64,000 bases of DNA from Enoplosus armatus (GCF_043641665.1 NC_092200.1:14097694-14161693), one strand, 5' to 3'; positions 1 to 10,623 are shown, counted from the stretch's first letter. Notes: a model not told the origin generated them from the sequence alone. Program-made: numbers and translations.

Positions 1-103
1 GAGAAATAACTGTTTTCTTCTTGAATATATTTGGGAATGTGGGAACCTAGTTGTTTAGCTGTCCCTCTAATGAAAAATGACTTCTTATTTTGTTTCTTTA
101 CAG

Positions 104-133
104 TCAATGCCTGGATGATGAGAGGGTTGTCAG
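104..133 (+). CDS. RAMP gene, probable 30-nt coding micro-exon
   Basis: Seen: a strong acceptor (pyrimidine-rich tract ending ttctttacag) precedes the segment and a consensus donor (gtaagc) follows it. In the phase needed to join the next exon (that exon starts one base into a codon), the segment is open and reads NAWMMRGLS, with a split codon at each end. At 30 nt and phase 1-1 it is symmetric, so including or skipping it adds or removes ten residues without shifting the frame. It would lie between the signal peptide, encoded upstream of the window, and the first ectodomain cysteine. Known: mammalian RAMP genes have three main coding exons, so this would be extra or lineage-specific. Inference: a real, possibly alternative, micro-exon. 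A chance pair of splice sites is not excluded. Confidence 0.5.
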
Positions 134-422
134 GTAAGCATATCCATCCATCCATCCATCCATCCTGACATTTCCACTGTTCCTAGAACATGGTGGACAG
201 TATGAAAAATATAAGTCACAGCTTTAAGACAGAACATAATGAGAAAAAGAGAAAGGTCAAAAGAGTATAATACTAGATTACTACAATACAATTATAATAC
301 TAGAATACAAGTCTACGACTACGAACAAGTTTCATTTCAGTTACTATATCAGAAGCAACACACAAAAAGCAGGGTACATGACCTATAAATGCTCTGTTCT
401 CTTCTTCTTTCCGTCCTCTCAG

Positions 423-582
423 CCACAGACAGTTTCAAAATTGAGCCCACTCCCCCCCGGCCGAAGAAAGCCTGCAATGAGTCCCGTCTGCAATGGGAGG
501 TGGAGGTCTGTGGAGAGGACTTCAAGCGGGCCATGGATCACATAGATCCACAGTACTGGTGTAACCTCACACACTTCATCAG
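423..582 (+). CDS. ramp3: Receptor activity-modifying protein, RAMP3-like: ectodomain exon
   Basis: RAMPs are single-pass accessory proteins that carry calcitonin-receptor-like and related class B GPCRs to the cell surface and set their ligand preference (CGRP, adrenomedullin, amylin). This exon encodes the first half of the extracellular domain. Three of the expected cysteines are visible in ACNES, VCGED and YWCNLT, and two N-glycosylation sequons (NES, NLT) sit where RAMP3 has them. A proline-rich stretch (EPTPPRPKK) comes before the first cysteine. The acceptor follows a CT-rich tract ending ctctcag; the donor is ATCAG|gtatga, leaving phase 2. The six-cysteine pattern completed by the last exon fits RAMP1/RAMP3 rather than four-cysteine RAMP2, and the wording is closest to RAMP3. 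The 5' end of the gene is missing, so the gene is partial here. Confidence 0.9.
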
Positions 583-611
583 GTATGACCATATGTGGTT
601 CATCATCATAC

Positions 612-613
<2 letters not shown>

Positions 614-662
<49 letters not shown>
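614..662. repeat. (AT)n microsatellite
   Basis: About 24 uninterrupted AT units 30 bases inside the donor of the RAMP ectodomain exon. Likely length-polymorphic. Confidence 0.95.
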
Positions 663-665
<3 letters not shown>

Positions 666-2349
666 AGCTGCTGAATATTAAAGATCCCCTCCAGACATGT
701 TTTAACATGTACATAAATGGCTCTACTTTGAATGATAATTTGTATCTGATGTTCTTTTCACAGAAAAATGAAATGAACTTTGTTAAAAGTCCACCGTAAA
801 GTCCATTCTCAGTGTATACGCTGGAGGCTTCAAGTTTCAACATCACACTTTTGCAAGTTGAATATTGAACAATTCCAAACTAGTTGTGATATCACAAATC
901 ATGCTTGTATCAGGTCATTTTTCAATTCTCTGTTTGTCTTCATATTTGTTTACATCCTTGCTGCATCCTGCATAGCTATGTATTTGTCTGCATCACATGT
1001 AGCAGAGGCATTCCTTTAAACACACTCCCACACACAGGATCATTTCAGTTGTAATTGCATTTTGAGGCATTTATCACTACCTAACCTGATTTTGTATATT
1101 CCCAAAATGGATTATCAGTAGCAACATACACTCCTACGCCTGCTTTATGTTGTTAAGGAGATTTCAGTGGGGGAATAACCATACCTGTTTGTTTGTTTGT
1201 TTGTTTGTTTCTTAAAATAGGTTTTGGTGTTCTTTGCAATAAAAATATTTTCTAATTATTCAAAGCATCCCTTCCTCTTAACAGAGAGCCTGTAAATCCT
1301 GCCTGTCGACCCGAAATGAAGGGCTGATGATGACAATAGTAGAGAATCTCTCTCTGTCTCTGGGATGTGACAAATTTTAAGAATTTTGTCCTGACATTAG
1401 TTGCCTGGAGCTTTTTACGAGTTACTATAGTGCGAAATTTGTCATTTTGTATAACAACCAGAAGAAGGCTGTGAAAGATAAAAGACATCTGGACACTGAA
1501 AAGCCACCTGTATTTTTAAGCTCTCATCTTTAGCACTCCTCTTTTTCTCAAGTACTGTTTTCTTTCTGTCTGAGTGCTCTATATTTGTAGTTTTACTTAA
1601 GGGGTTGTCAATCCTGCACGGTGACACTTTCAAAAATAGACTTAGATTGATAGAAAGACTGTATTCCATCTCAACCTCCTGCAGCTGGCTGGATGTCTGT
1701 GGGTGGGAGAACAGTTGGAGGTTTGCTTTCCAAAACGAGAGCTGTTTTCGAGACGCATCTGAGCCCTGACCACCCATCTGTATCTATCTTTATCCAGCTT
1801 TTCACCTCATTCCTTCCTCTCACCTTTGGCCTTGGCTTTTCCTTTAACTGCAGGGCCAGAAGGGGAGGGGGAGAGCCACGACACTGGTTTCTTGCACCAT
1901 AACATACACAAGGGAGATTAAAATAAACATCAAAATAATCATCTGAGTCACAGATTTGCGGGAAAAAATTCAAAGATTCTGGGAAGAAGAACTTCCAGCT
2001 TCATCCATCAGTCATGCGCTCTCTCTGTTTTTCTTTTTCACCGTTATTTCTTTCTGGGAAATCTTCAGAGCTTCATGCTGTTTTCCAACAACACAGTGTT
2101 TTATATGAATGTAGTTTCACAAACTGATTTATTTCAGTGTTTACATATTACATGTGAGGCGAAATGTGAGATAAAGGCAAGCTTTGAGTAACCGTGTCAA
2201 CCAAACATGAAGCACATAAAGCCAGATGATTGACTTTAGGCATTATGGTCTGCGTAAACATCTGGGAGGGTGAGTTTGAGTCGGGCCTCAGTGTTCCTGT
2301 ATGGACTAAGCACTGAATATAGGGAGCGATTAAATTGATTGCACTGCAG

Positions 2350-2600
2350 CCACTACTTGTATGTGAAAGATGTCGCTCATAGTGATGAACCCACAGACAA
2401 TTATAACCCGACTCTGCAGTTTCCTTCGGTTTTATGGATGATTTTAGCGTCTTCCAGCTCATTGTTTTGGTTGTCTGGCTGTCAGATGCAGCAGGCAGCT
2501 GTTTTCACCAAAAAAAGGTCTGAAGTCCACTGTGCACTACCTGCCCAGCTCCAAATGACAGACAGACAGAGTTAGCGACTAGCTGGTGAAAATAGTCCGT
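2350..2600 (+). repeat. Dispersed repeat family C, copy 1
   Basis: Shares an ordered series of blocks with 61890-62225: CTACTTGTATGTGAAAG, GTCGCTC, TTTTAGCGTCTTCCAGC (diverged in copy 2), GCAGCAGGCAGCTGTTTT, CCACTGT.CACTA.CTGCC, CAAATGACAGACA and GACTAGCTGGTGAA. Order and spacing are kept with many substitutions, as in two old copies of one transposable element. I recall similar sequence as common in teleosts, but cannot assign a class; no terminal inverted repeat or coding sequence is visible. Confidence 0.7.
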
Positions 2601-3710
2601 TCCAGTTCTCATCCTAATTTCAGCCTTCCCTCTCTTTTCTCTCAGTTTCCTCTCTCCTAACACAGTATAGAGACAGCTAAAATAAATCATTCATTCAAAA
2701 GTACATCAAAACAAGTGCTAGTGATTTTCAAGTGGACCTACACTTCAAACACTGGCCTGAATTTCTGCTCTGTCTCTGAATATGAAGCTGGTCTAACCAT
2801 GATTCTTCCACTGTGGGCTTATAGAAGAGTATCAACCGTCTTACATTATAGAGCTCAACTCCAAATCACAAGCTATTGGTGTTAAAGTCAGAGTCCCAGA
2901 GTCCTGATTTTTGTAAAGGTGGGTGGAAGTAATCCTGTGACTTCAAAGTCAACAGTTCTGCTGGCTGTGCTGCATGCCATAACCCTGTGGGATCTGGAGG
3001 ATTTCACAATAAAAATTCATGAAGTAATTAAAACCTGCCAAAGTACGGTTCAAGTTGAAAGTGATCTAGAATCATACTTTACAGATGAATTGAAGATAAG
3101 TGAAACAACTTCAGACGGTTAAAGGCAGTTTGATTGTGTGTGTCTGAACAGGGACACTATTGTTGTTTAGTACTGTCTGACTTTCACTTTGAAAAGTACA
3201 GATAGTCGTGTCTTCTCTCTCTCTTCCCTGCTGCTGTTTAAAAAGAAACAGCATGGCACAGGATTGTCCATCAAGCCTTTAAATAGTTCAGTATTTTTCG
3301 AATCCTTTAAAGTGCTGTTTTGGTGTACCTGAAGTGCAGGATGGGTGGTGTAATGTCCGGGCTCTGTTTTTCACATTTTGTTCATACTTTGTTGTAGTAT
3401 TAATGCTCACTCACTCAAAACGGAAGGATATGGAGAGTCTGAATCACCTTTAATCAAAACCTGTCAGTGATGTCTGACATGTTAAATGTGATTGGCAGAT
3501 GAAAGAACATATAAACAAAAACCACTGCATACCCAAAATGTAGCGGAAAGCACACAGCCTTTCCAGGAACTCTGCCTGCACAAGTTCACATTTTCATGAG
3601 AGAAATTATTCATTTCGGAACGATACTTCATTTACATGACTGTGGAGGAAACACAGACTTTTTCGACAGCAGTTTACTTTGGAGCCTGGAGGAAGGTGAT
3701 AAGAAGGCGT

Positions 3711-3732
3711 GAGAGAGAGAGAGAGAGAGAGC
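3711..3732. repeat. (GA)n microsatellite
   Basis: Eleven GA units within a purine-rich tract in the last RAMP intron. Confidence 0.9.
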
Positions 3733-4424
3733 AAAGGCACAAGAGGAACCAGAGAGTGCTGAGAAGGATCGGGCTTGGAGAGCAAGGGGCCTCATGTTTA
3801 AACAAGCAGTGACCCCGGCAAAGCTTCCTCTATTTGACAAATGAGCCGAGCCTCTCTGCAGTGATAGCTGCTGGCCAAACAGTCAGCCAACATGACTGTT
3901 ATTGTTTGAAATGAGCTTGTCGGAACACACATAAAGGGTATAAACAGACCACTAAGGGGCTGTGTGTGTGTGTACATGCATTTACGCTCTTCAATCATTT
4001 ACCTCTAATAACATATAGATTTTCTGCCCTGAGCGGTTTACAGCTCCAGGAGCAGCCAGCCTTGATGATGAGCACACAGGAGCAGGGGAACAGTGGTGTT
4101 GGTCTATTTGGACCTTTTAATATTCACTATTAGGAATTATGGTCAGTCCCTGTTGGGACCAGACGCTGCTCTAAAGTCATCAGAGCTTTTTCCTACCACC
4201 ACTAATGACAACTAATTGACCATTTAGATGAGCAAGCGCCATTTTAAGTGGGTTATGTGGTCCACACATCTGGCAGGAGACTATTACCAACGACTGTAAG
4301 CCAGCCAGCCATGGAGGGAGAGAATGGTTGATGGTTAAAATGACTTGAGGACTGTTGACATATTGATACTGAACGATGCGCTGCTTTGCACAAAGATAAA
4401 AGTATCAAAACAATGCAAGTGAAG

Positions 4425-4560
4425 CCACCTACCAGTACCTTTAACGCTCCCTAATTAACATGTTATATCTGGTTTGTTTAATCCACACAAAAGCCGAAAT
4501 ATGAAAATGACAATTTGTGGTGTTGCATGCTAGAATGATTTCTTTGCTGGGTGCATGAGA
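4425..4560. repeat. Fragment of hairpin (foldback) element family A
   Basis: Matches internal parts of the complete copies at 7775-8245 and 18195-18705: a CCACCTACCAG..CCT block, CTCCCTAATTAACATG, a TTGTTTAATCC block followed by accaaaa-type sequence, and a TTCTTTGCTGGGTGC block. The outer inverted-repeat arms are absent or decayed. It lies in the last intron of the RAMP gene. Confidence 0.6.
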
Positions 4561-6489
4561 GTACTATCGATCTTCATATCTCTGCAATAAAGCAAATTTC
4601 TACGAGTTCTTGCTTAAGTTCCATAACTAATATTACTCTTATAAAATGTAAAAAAAAAACAAAACAGATTTACTAGTTAGCAGAGTCATCAGTCTCAGAA
4701 GATAAACAAACAATTTATTCATTTTAGAATTACCAAAGAACAGAAGCTGCATTGCATCTTTATGCTGTTATGTGTGTGTGTTAGATGGATGCATATATAC
4801 AGTAGATGTCAGCATCATTCAAATATCTACCAGTCATGGGATGAGTCTTCACTAAAATGTATAACTGGAGGAGCATCAAATGCTTTCCTGAGCTACAAAC
4901 CCCCCAAAACAGTTTTATCAGTGTGGGTTTCACTGGGAGCTTTAATGTCTCAGGGGGAATTATGGAATAACATTCTGAGGGAAGCATTGCTTTTTGCCAT
5001 AAAAATGTTCAAAAAGATTGGCTCAAAAGATGAGCTATCAGCAGCCTTAGTACAAAACTATCAGTATGTGTGTGTGTGTATATATGCATGCACAAATATA
5101 CTGTATCCTTACCAAAGTAATGTGCTGTATATGTTTTCATATGCGGTCATGCTCACAGTTATATATTCAATAGCATTATTGAATACAATACTATTTTTTT
5201 TAACCCTCGCAGCTGTTTATTGTGTGTGGACGACAGTTTGAAAACCTGTTAGCTGCTGAATATTACGTCAGGGAAATAACTTCAAACGTCTGTTATTCCC
5301 TACAGTCCTGCATGCTGCATTTTGATCACTTCTGCCTGAAAGCTCTGATACATACATTTTTTATTTCTCTCTCTGTCCTTTTATTTTCTTAAGTTCCCAA
5401 ACATTCCCTCTGCTGCCAATTAAATTTTTTTGAACAGATTTTATCTGTTCATGTACACTGAAAAATCCTTATTCCGGTAACAAGTTGTTTTATAGAACAA
5501 ACCATTAAATTAGAACCATAAAAAATGCAGTTCGTAGCCTATATTATGAAGACATTGTCCTTTTCCCCGCATCTCATAACATTAAACTAAATACAGTCTC
5601 CACATGAACATATGAGCTTCCGCAGGTTCCATGATATACTATTGTGGAGTTCAGATTTGACAGGAAGCTTTTCTCAGCAAAACACTTTTCTTATCACTGG
5701 CATGGGGTGCATTTGTATCCACTGCACTATATATCTATATACAAAATCCACACAATATATATGTCCCCTACAGACAGCAGGGTTAATTTGATCTGCAGCA
5801 CTTAAGCAAAGGCCTTTCAAAACAATGGCTCCAGCTTGACGTCAGAGCCTAACTTATTATGTGCTGTACAGAGGGCAGTGGGTTGAAACAGACAATGTAT
5901 ACAATATATTAGATGTCATAACGTCCTCTTGTTCCTGGAAATGGTTGCTGTTTTCTATTAGTAGGGCGGTGAATAAACATAGCAATTTTACATAATGTTC
6001 TAGATGTTATCTTGTCAGAGATTGATTGTCAACATTAATATTTACGTGTGTCCATTTTTTAAAGTTATAACACCAGGCAGTACTTTATGGGTTTGTTTGC
6101 CCTTTGTTTTCTCCTGTCAGGAGAAAACATCAGAGGATCTGATTGTGAGAGCTTGTTGGGGCTATGCAAAGCCTGACAGAAAAATCTGCAAACAGTGGTC
6201 TGAAGAAACTACTAAAAACGTCTCTGCATGTTTTCTGGAAAAAAAAAATACATTTATCTAAATTTTGGTTGTAACTATAAAAACTAAATGTTAAATCTTT
6301 TTTTTGGAAAAGATGCAAGTACAAAATGATCTATCATTAAGTCTCTTTCGTCTCTATCAATTAGTTAAATAATATGCTTAAATAAACCACCATTATTATA
6401 GTTGTTATTAGAATTATTTCATAATTATTATATAATATATCAAAAGGAAGAACAAGCAGTCAACAAAATAACAAAAATAAGTGCAGTAG

Positions 6490-6828
6490 TTACTGTGTTT
6501 TGGCTTTGTAGAACAGTGATAAAATGCATTGTACCAGCTGTGCCTTGTTTGTAGCTTCAATATCTAGAGCTTTAGGTGTTAATGGTGTGAACAAGACATC
6601 TTCATCTTCAGATTTGGAGCCAGTGTGAGCATATGTGGAAACAATATCACTGTTGCTCCATTCACTGTTCTGCTGATGAGAATACCGATAGCTCCTGGAT
6701 ATTATGAGAAAATAATCTGGACCTGGAGGATTGAGAATGCAGGATAGAGAAGGAGTGATTAGGGCTGGCTGAATGGATTCATCAAAGCAGAGCTCAGAGC
6801 CTGGAAAGTTCATAAAGGCTCTGAATGC
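6490..6828 (-). CDS. Exon-like open frame of unknown identity, antisense in RAMP intron
   Basis: On the minus strand a good acceptor (long pyrimidine tract ending ctatttcaacag) opens directly into 112 sense codons and a TAA stop, in phase 0. I do not recognise the product. The predicted segment looks non-random: a mixed, tyrosine-containing composition with PPGPDYF, RSYRYSH, VSTYAH and an acidic SEDEDVLF patch, and no low-complexity stretch or membrane helix. This is the style of a receptor or adaptor cytoplasmic tail, though that is only an impression. The open frame continues upstream of the acceptor for about ten codons. No partner exon on the minus strand was found before the sense RAMP exon at 7159. 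It could be the last exon of a nested or dead gene, a retrocopied fragment, or a chance frame. Confidence 0.3.
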   Translation of the reverse strand, partial: AFRAFMNFPGSELCFDESIQPALITPSLSCILNPPGPDYFLIISRSYRYSHQQNSEWSNSDIVSTYAHTGSKSEDEDVLFTPLTPKALDIEATNKAQLVQCILSLFYKAKTQ

Positions 6829-7158
6829 CTGTTGAAATAGAGGAGAGTAATGGACCAAAAAGGGGAGTAAAAGGTATATCCCCAGTCACAATGATGGATT
6901 ACTTACCGAACCTCCAATGCTTTGATTAATACTAGCTAAACCGTAGTAGGGTTTTAAATGGCTGTGTGCCCTTCAGAGAAGCTGGGATATAGTAAGTGAG
7001 GTCATTTTGAGTCTTAATGGATGGGTAACTGTCCTCCTCTGCTATGATGTGCATTTCAGTAATTTAATATCTTGAACTGTCCATTTATTTGGAAAATACA
7101 CTAAAACAACTCAGTGGTGATTTTCTTCTAATCTTTACCCTTCCATCTTTCTCCCCAG

Positions 7159-7414
7159 TGAGTACCACATCTTCACACGCTGCACAGAGACAAAGGCCCA
7201 AAACGTCCACTGCTACTGGCCCAATCCACTGGTGGAGGGCTACATCATCCGCATACACAAGCACTTTTTCTCCAACTGCACCATGGAGCAGGTGGTATGG
7301 GTGGACCCGCCAGACGACACACTAACCATCCTTATCCTCATCCCTGTTTTCCTCACATTGGCCATGATTGCCCTTGTGGTCTGGTGCAGCAAGAGGAGTG
7401 ATATCCTGGCTTAG
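7159..7414 (+). CDS. ramp3: RAMP3-like protein: terminal exon (ectodomain, membrane helix, tail)
   Basis: Completes the protein begun at 423-582 through a phase-2 junction and ends at TAG (7412-7414). It encodes the remaining three ectodomain cysteines (FTRCTE, VHCYWPNP, FFSNCT), the RAMP hallmark CYWPNPLVEGYI, one more sequon (NCT), the DPPDD juxtamembrane motif, one hydrophobic helix of about 22 residues (LTILILIPVFLTLAMIALVV) and a very short basic tail (SKRSDILA). The WPNP and DPP motifs and the VVW-SKR end are diagnostic of the family; the wording is closest to RAMP3. Human RAMP3 ends in a PDZ-binding DTLL; here the end is shifted to DILA, so PDZ binding may differ. One RAMP3 sequon position appears lost (RCTE instead of NCT). 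RAMP1 is the main alternative. Confidence 0.93.
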
Positions 7415-7774
7415 GAGGAGGGAAAGATGGAACAGCATGGAGAAGGACAGGAGAAGGACAGAGATCAAGGTCCCAACCTCTCCACAAAAACAATACTGTA
7501 CAATGGAGTGCACAGAGTTTTTGGGAGATTGCTTCAGTTGGTCAAAACTTGCCCCATAAGTGGTGCCGCAAACCACCAAAAAAACTTTCTGTGTAAATGA
7601 GGAAAGTAGTGCCAGGTAGTACAAAGTAGTATTTTCTTTCATATTTTAATATATTATGTGTAATTTTTCTGACATTGGCATATTATCACTCAGTATGTTG
7701 AGTGATAATTCAACAGGTCTTTATATCACAGAATTTGACTGTGCTGTTGCACATCTGATTTGTTAATGCTTAAC

Positions 7775-8245
7775 TGTAGAATTTCTGGGAAATATGCTTA
7801 TTTGCTTTCTTGCACGGTAAATATGTAGCTGAAGCCAGCAGCTGGTTAGCTTAGCTTAGCATAAAGACTGGAAACGGGGAAACAACCAGCCCTGCTCTGT
7901 CCATATGTATAAAACACAGCACCACTTATGCTTACTAATTAACACGTTATATCACGTTTGTTTTTAGCAGTACTTCCTGGAGCCACAGAAAGACTGCCAG
8001 GAAACTATCAGAGACTCTTGGAAGTAATTGCACCTGAACAATGCGGCGCAACCCCCCGTCACTTTTACACTTTTGTTTTTATATGAATTAAACACATAAG
8101 ATATAACATGTTAATTAGTGAGCTTTAGAGTTGCTGGTAGGTGGACTTTGTTACCTTGTTTCCAGTCTTTAAGCTAAGCTAAGCTAGCCAGCTGCTGGCT
8201 GTAGCTTCTTATTTAGCTGACAGACATGAGTGGTATCTATGGCGT
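7775..8245. mobile_element. Foldback MITE-like element (family A), complete copy in RAMP 3' UTR
   Basis: The left arm (GCAGCTGGTTAGCTTAGC ... AAAGACTGGAAAC, about 7826-7876) is nearly the exact reverse complement of the right arm (GTTTCCAGTCTTTAAGC ... CAGCTGCTGGCTGTAGC, about 8157-8208). Inner blocks (ACTAATTAACACGTTATATC and its complement near 8100-8125) also pair, so most of the element folds on itself. There is no coding sequence. A second complete copy is at 18195-18705 and fragments are at 4425-4560 and 62515-62655. Inference: a non-autonomous DNA element with long terminal inverted repeats, mobilised in trans; superfamily not determined. I recall it as abundant in percomorph fish. Confidence 0.8.
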
Positions 8246-8843
8246 AGTCTGAAAACCCAGATGGTTTTCCACTCACAGATACTGTTCTGTGCACTCATGT
8301 GCACATACCTGGTTTTTATGTACGCCATAGGTATCAAACTTCTCATTTAACTCTCGGCAAGAAAGCAAGTTTACGATGTCATCACTTATTGGGTAATTTG
8401 CCCAGCGGGACAATCAACCAAAATCTTGGTGCATTATTTAAAGCTCATGGATCTGGACCGTTGACCTCGGAGATTCTTGTCAGAGCACTGTATTGTTACT
8501 GAAGGCCAAAGTATCCACCAAGCATCAGAGGCAGTGACTGTTCTCTAAACTGGTGGAAAATGAGACTCCCAGAGGACACCATTTATTAAATATTTTAACA
8601 TGATACTGATTGATGGCTTGGATACAAAAAGAAGCCAAATTTGGACTTAATATTGATTCTGCAAGTTTCATCTTACTGTTGAGTTACTCAATGGACTGTC
8701 ACCACTGGAAAGGATACACTGGTGTGCAACCCAAAGACAAGGCAACACTATGATTCATGTATTTTGGGACTTGAATTTCTTGTGTGACTACCTGAGCCTC
8801 AAAGGGACTGTTTTATAACAGTGTAACTTATCTGATATTGTTG

Positions 8844-8849
8844 AATAAA
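8844..8849 (+). promoter_or_regulatory. Candidate polyadenylation signal AATAAA for the RAMP transcript
   Basis: The first AATAAA in sense orientation with moderately T/G-rich sequence downstream, 1.4 kb after the stop codon. Earlier variant signals could also be used. Confidence 0.45.
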
Positions 8850-8899
8850 ATACTGTTAATACTCACAAAGAGGGGTTCTCAATGGAAACACAAAACTAT

Positions 8900-9640
8900 G
8901 AACCGACATTGAGACCTCATACTGTACAGTTATGCTCTCTGTCCGTGCTGTCTACTGTATCTGCATTGCCTCTCCATTGTTACTCCGACCAGTGAGAAAT
9001 ACACACTGATGCTTTGAAATGAAAGGCTTGATTTAATGTACACACTTCATTGTTTTTTTGAACTGCAGTCCTCACCAGCCACGAGGCAAACTAAACCAAG
9101 CATTGCTTTTTTATTTTCTTCCAAAGCGCAAGGCATCAATCTCTGTTGGTCAGCTCTCACCTGCACACTTTTGTCTATGGAAACAGAATCTCCTCAACGA
9201 AAGTACCTTGATTAAATCTCTCTTAAAATAACGTGTTGCTCTCCTTCATTACATGAAAGCAATACACAGAAAACCAACACTTTCTAACTCATTTTTGCGG
9301 TGCAATGTATCATAGCTTATATCTGTGAATTGATGTTTATGAATGTTTTGCAAAACCAGATCCATCTGCTGTCTGTTGGCTTCTGTCTCTTTGTTTCAGT
9401 CAGCTAACAATGTACATTTCTTGATTATATTTAAAAAAAAACAACAACCATGCCTAACACTCATAAACCACTCAGATACCAGTAAACGCCAGTGAAGATT
9501 TATGTCAGATTGCTAGAAACATCAGTCTTTTTTTTTCTTTCTTCAGATGCTCTCTGCATCATTTTGAAATCACACAATGTTGGAGAATTCACAGTTAACA
9601 CTTTTGACTCAAAGGTTACATCAAAATAGGTTTTTAGCCC
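8900..9640. other. No gene seen
   Basis: Unique-looking, A+T-rich intergenic sequence. The only structures are short homopolymer runs (T near 9050 and 9530, A near 9433). A minus-strand open frame at 9500-9808 has no domain. Confidence 0.6.
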
Positions 9641-9840
9641 TAATTTAAGAATGAATTGGGAGATTCCAGATTTCACACACATATTGACTGGGACAAAACA
9701 ATGAGTAAACAATAGTCTTGAATCATATGGTAAACACTTGATAATTTTTCTAGGTATACTTGATATCGTGGAGATGTGCTGTCCAGCATCGGTATTAAGG
9801 CATAGCATAGGTATTAAGAGGACATAAGTAATGCAGTGTC

Positions 9841-9884
9841 TTGTTTGGTGTTTCCCTGCGCAGATTCAAATCTTGCCAACAACG
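9841..9884 (+). pseudogene. tRNA-Ser relic (3' part only)
   Basis: Resembles the vertebrate tRNA-Ser variable arm, T arm and acceptor strand: TTTCCCTGCGCAG followed by ATTCAAATCTTGCC and AACAACG. The T loop has the TTCAAAT form and the B-box region is GATTCAAATC instead of GGTTCGAATC. The 5' half is not recognisable upstream. It is followed by a TGGTGAC block shared with the second serine-like relic at 11383-11437. Confidence 0.55.
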
Positions 9885-10076
9885 TGGTGACAAACTCTAA
9901 ACCCTGTTTGGCAAAGAAAGGTGCTATGTCCTTTGGTTTTGAAAGAAAGGGTTTATCTTGGGAGATTACACAATTTCAGAACTAGTATATTATAGTTTTG
10001 ACTCATATGGTAAATGTGTGCTAATTCTTTTAGGCATATCATAGAAATATACTGTCTCAGTCACTCTCTCTCGTAA

Positions 10077-10148
10077 TGGGATGTAGCTCAGTGGTAGAGC
10101 GCATGCTTTGCATGTATGAGGCCCCGGGTTCAATCCCCGGCATCTCCA
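10077..10148 (+). tRNA. tRNA-Ala(UGC), nearly intact
   Basis: 72 nt with all four arms. The D arm is GCTCAGTGGTAGAGC. The anticodon stem is CATGC/GTATG around the loop TTTGCAT, with anticodon TGC at 10109-10111. The T arm is CCGGGTTCAATCCCCGG, and the discriminator is A. The internal promoters are present (A box TAGCTCAGTGG, B box GGTTCAATCC). Oddities: base 1 is T instead of G, so T1-C72 cannot pair, and base pair 3-70 is G-T. The nearest run of four or more T downstream is about 280 bases away, so no ordinary Pol III terminator is close. It may be a recently inactivated copy, or transcribed with long trailers. Confidence 0.85.
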
Positions 10149-10623
10149 TTTGGTATTATGTGGTTGTCCACTTTCTTACTCAGCAAGGCAATGGCCTCAG
10201 CAACGGTGAAGAGCAAAATTATCAATTATCCAGTCACTTGTTGTGTAAGAGTAATGTGTAGACTTACCCATTATGCCACTGTGGTGCTGAATGTGTAAAA
10301 AGGCTTGAAGAAAATCAAGCACCTGATAGAGCAAGCAAAATAATATCAGCTCCGTCATTCCAGCAAGTGTCAACAGAGCAAGGATTTAACTAACCAAGTC
10401 TTCATGTACATAAGCTTCCATGTACACTTTTTTGTTCAATCTACGCCATCTCCATTATGTTTTAATATTGACCATTACTGTGCAGGACTCCAAACTGTAG
10501 TGATATGTTACATGTAATCAAGCTCCTTCATTCACCAGCCCTGAGACATACACCAACATGACACTCCTAGTCCCTTCATTGACCTATGAAAAAAACAAAA
10601 GACATTTTTTTTGCATTTCCATG

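Larger units (their letters stand above)
583..7158 (+). other. Last intron of the RAMP gene, 6.6 kb
   Basis: Bounded by the gtatga donor and a pyrimidine-rich acceptor (ttctccccag). Within it I see an (AT)n run at 614-662, (TTTG)n at 1187-1210, (GA)n at 3711-3732, a dispersed-repeat copy at about 2350-2600, a fragment of the hairpin element at about 4425-4560, and the minus-strand exon-like frame at 6490-6828. An open + frame of 159 codons at 4762-5241 has no recognisable domain, no splice context and a run of low-complexity cysteine/valine codons, so I do not call it a gene. Confidence 0.85.
7415..8870 (+). other. Probable 3' UTR of the RAMP gene
   Basis: Non-coding sequence between the RAMP stop and the first good AATAAA signal near 8844. 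The end is inferred from that signal only. It contains the foldback element at 7775-8245. An open + frame at 8299-8502 shows no domain and is not called. Confidence 0.5.

Noticed and set aside
1442..1973. Two overlapping minus frames of 100-111 codons in the RAMP intron
   Set aside because: They overlap each other in different phases, with no domain and no convincing splice signals.
4762..5241. 159-codon + open frame in the RAMP intron
   Set aside because: The longest intronic frame, but it runs through TG-rich low-complexity sequence, has no domain, no clear splice sites, and is interrupted by overlapping frames on the other strand.
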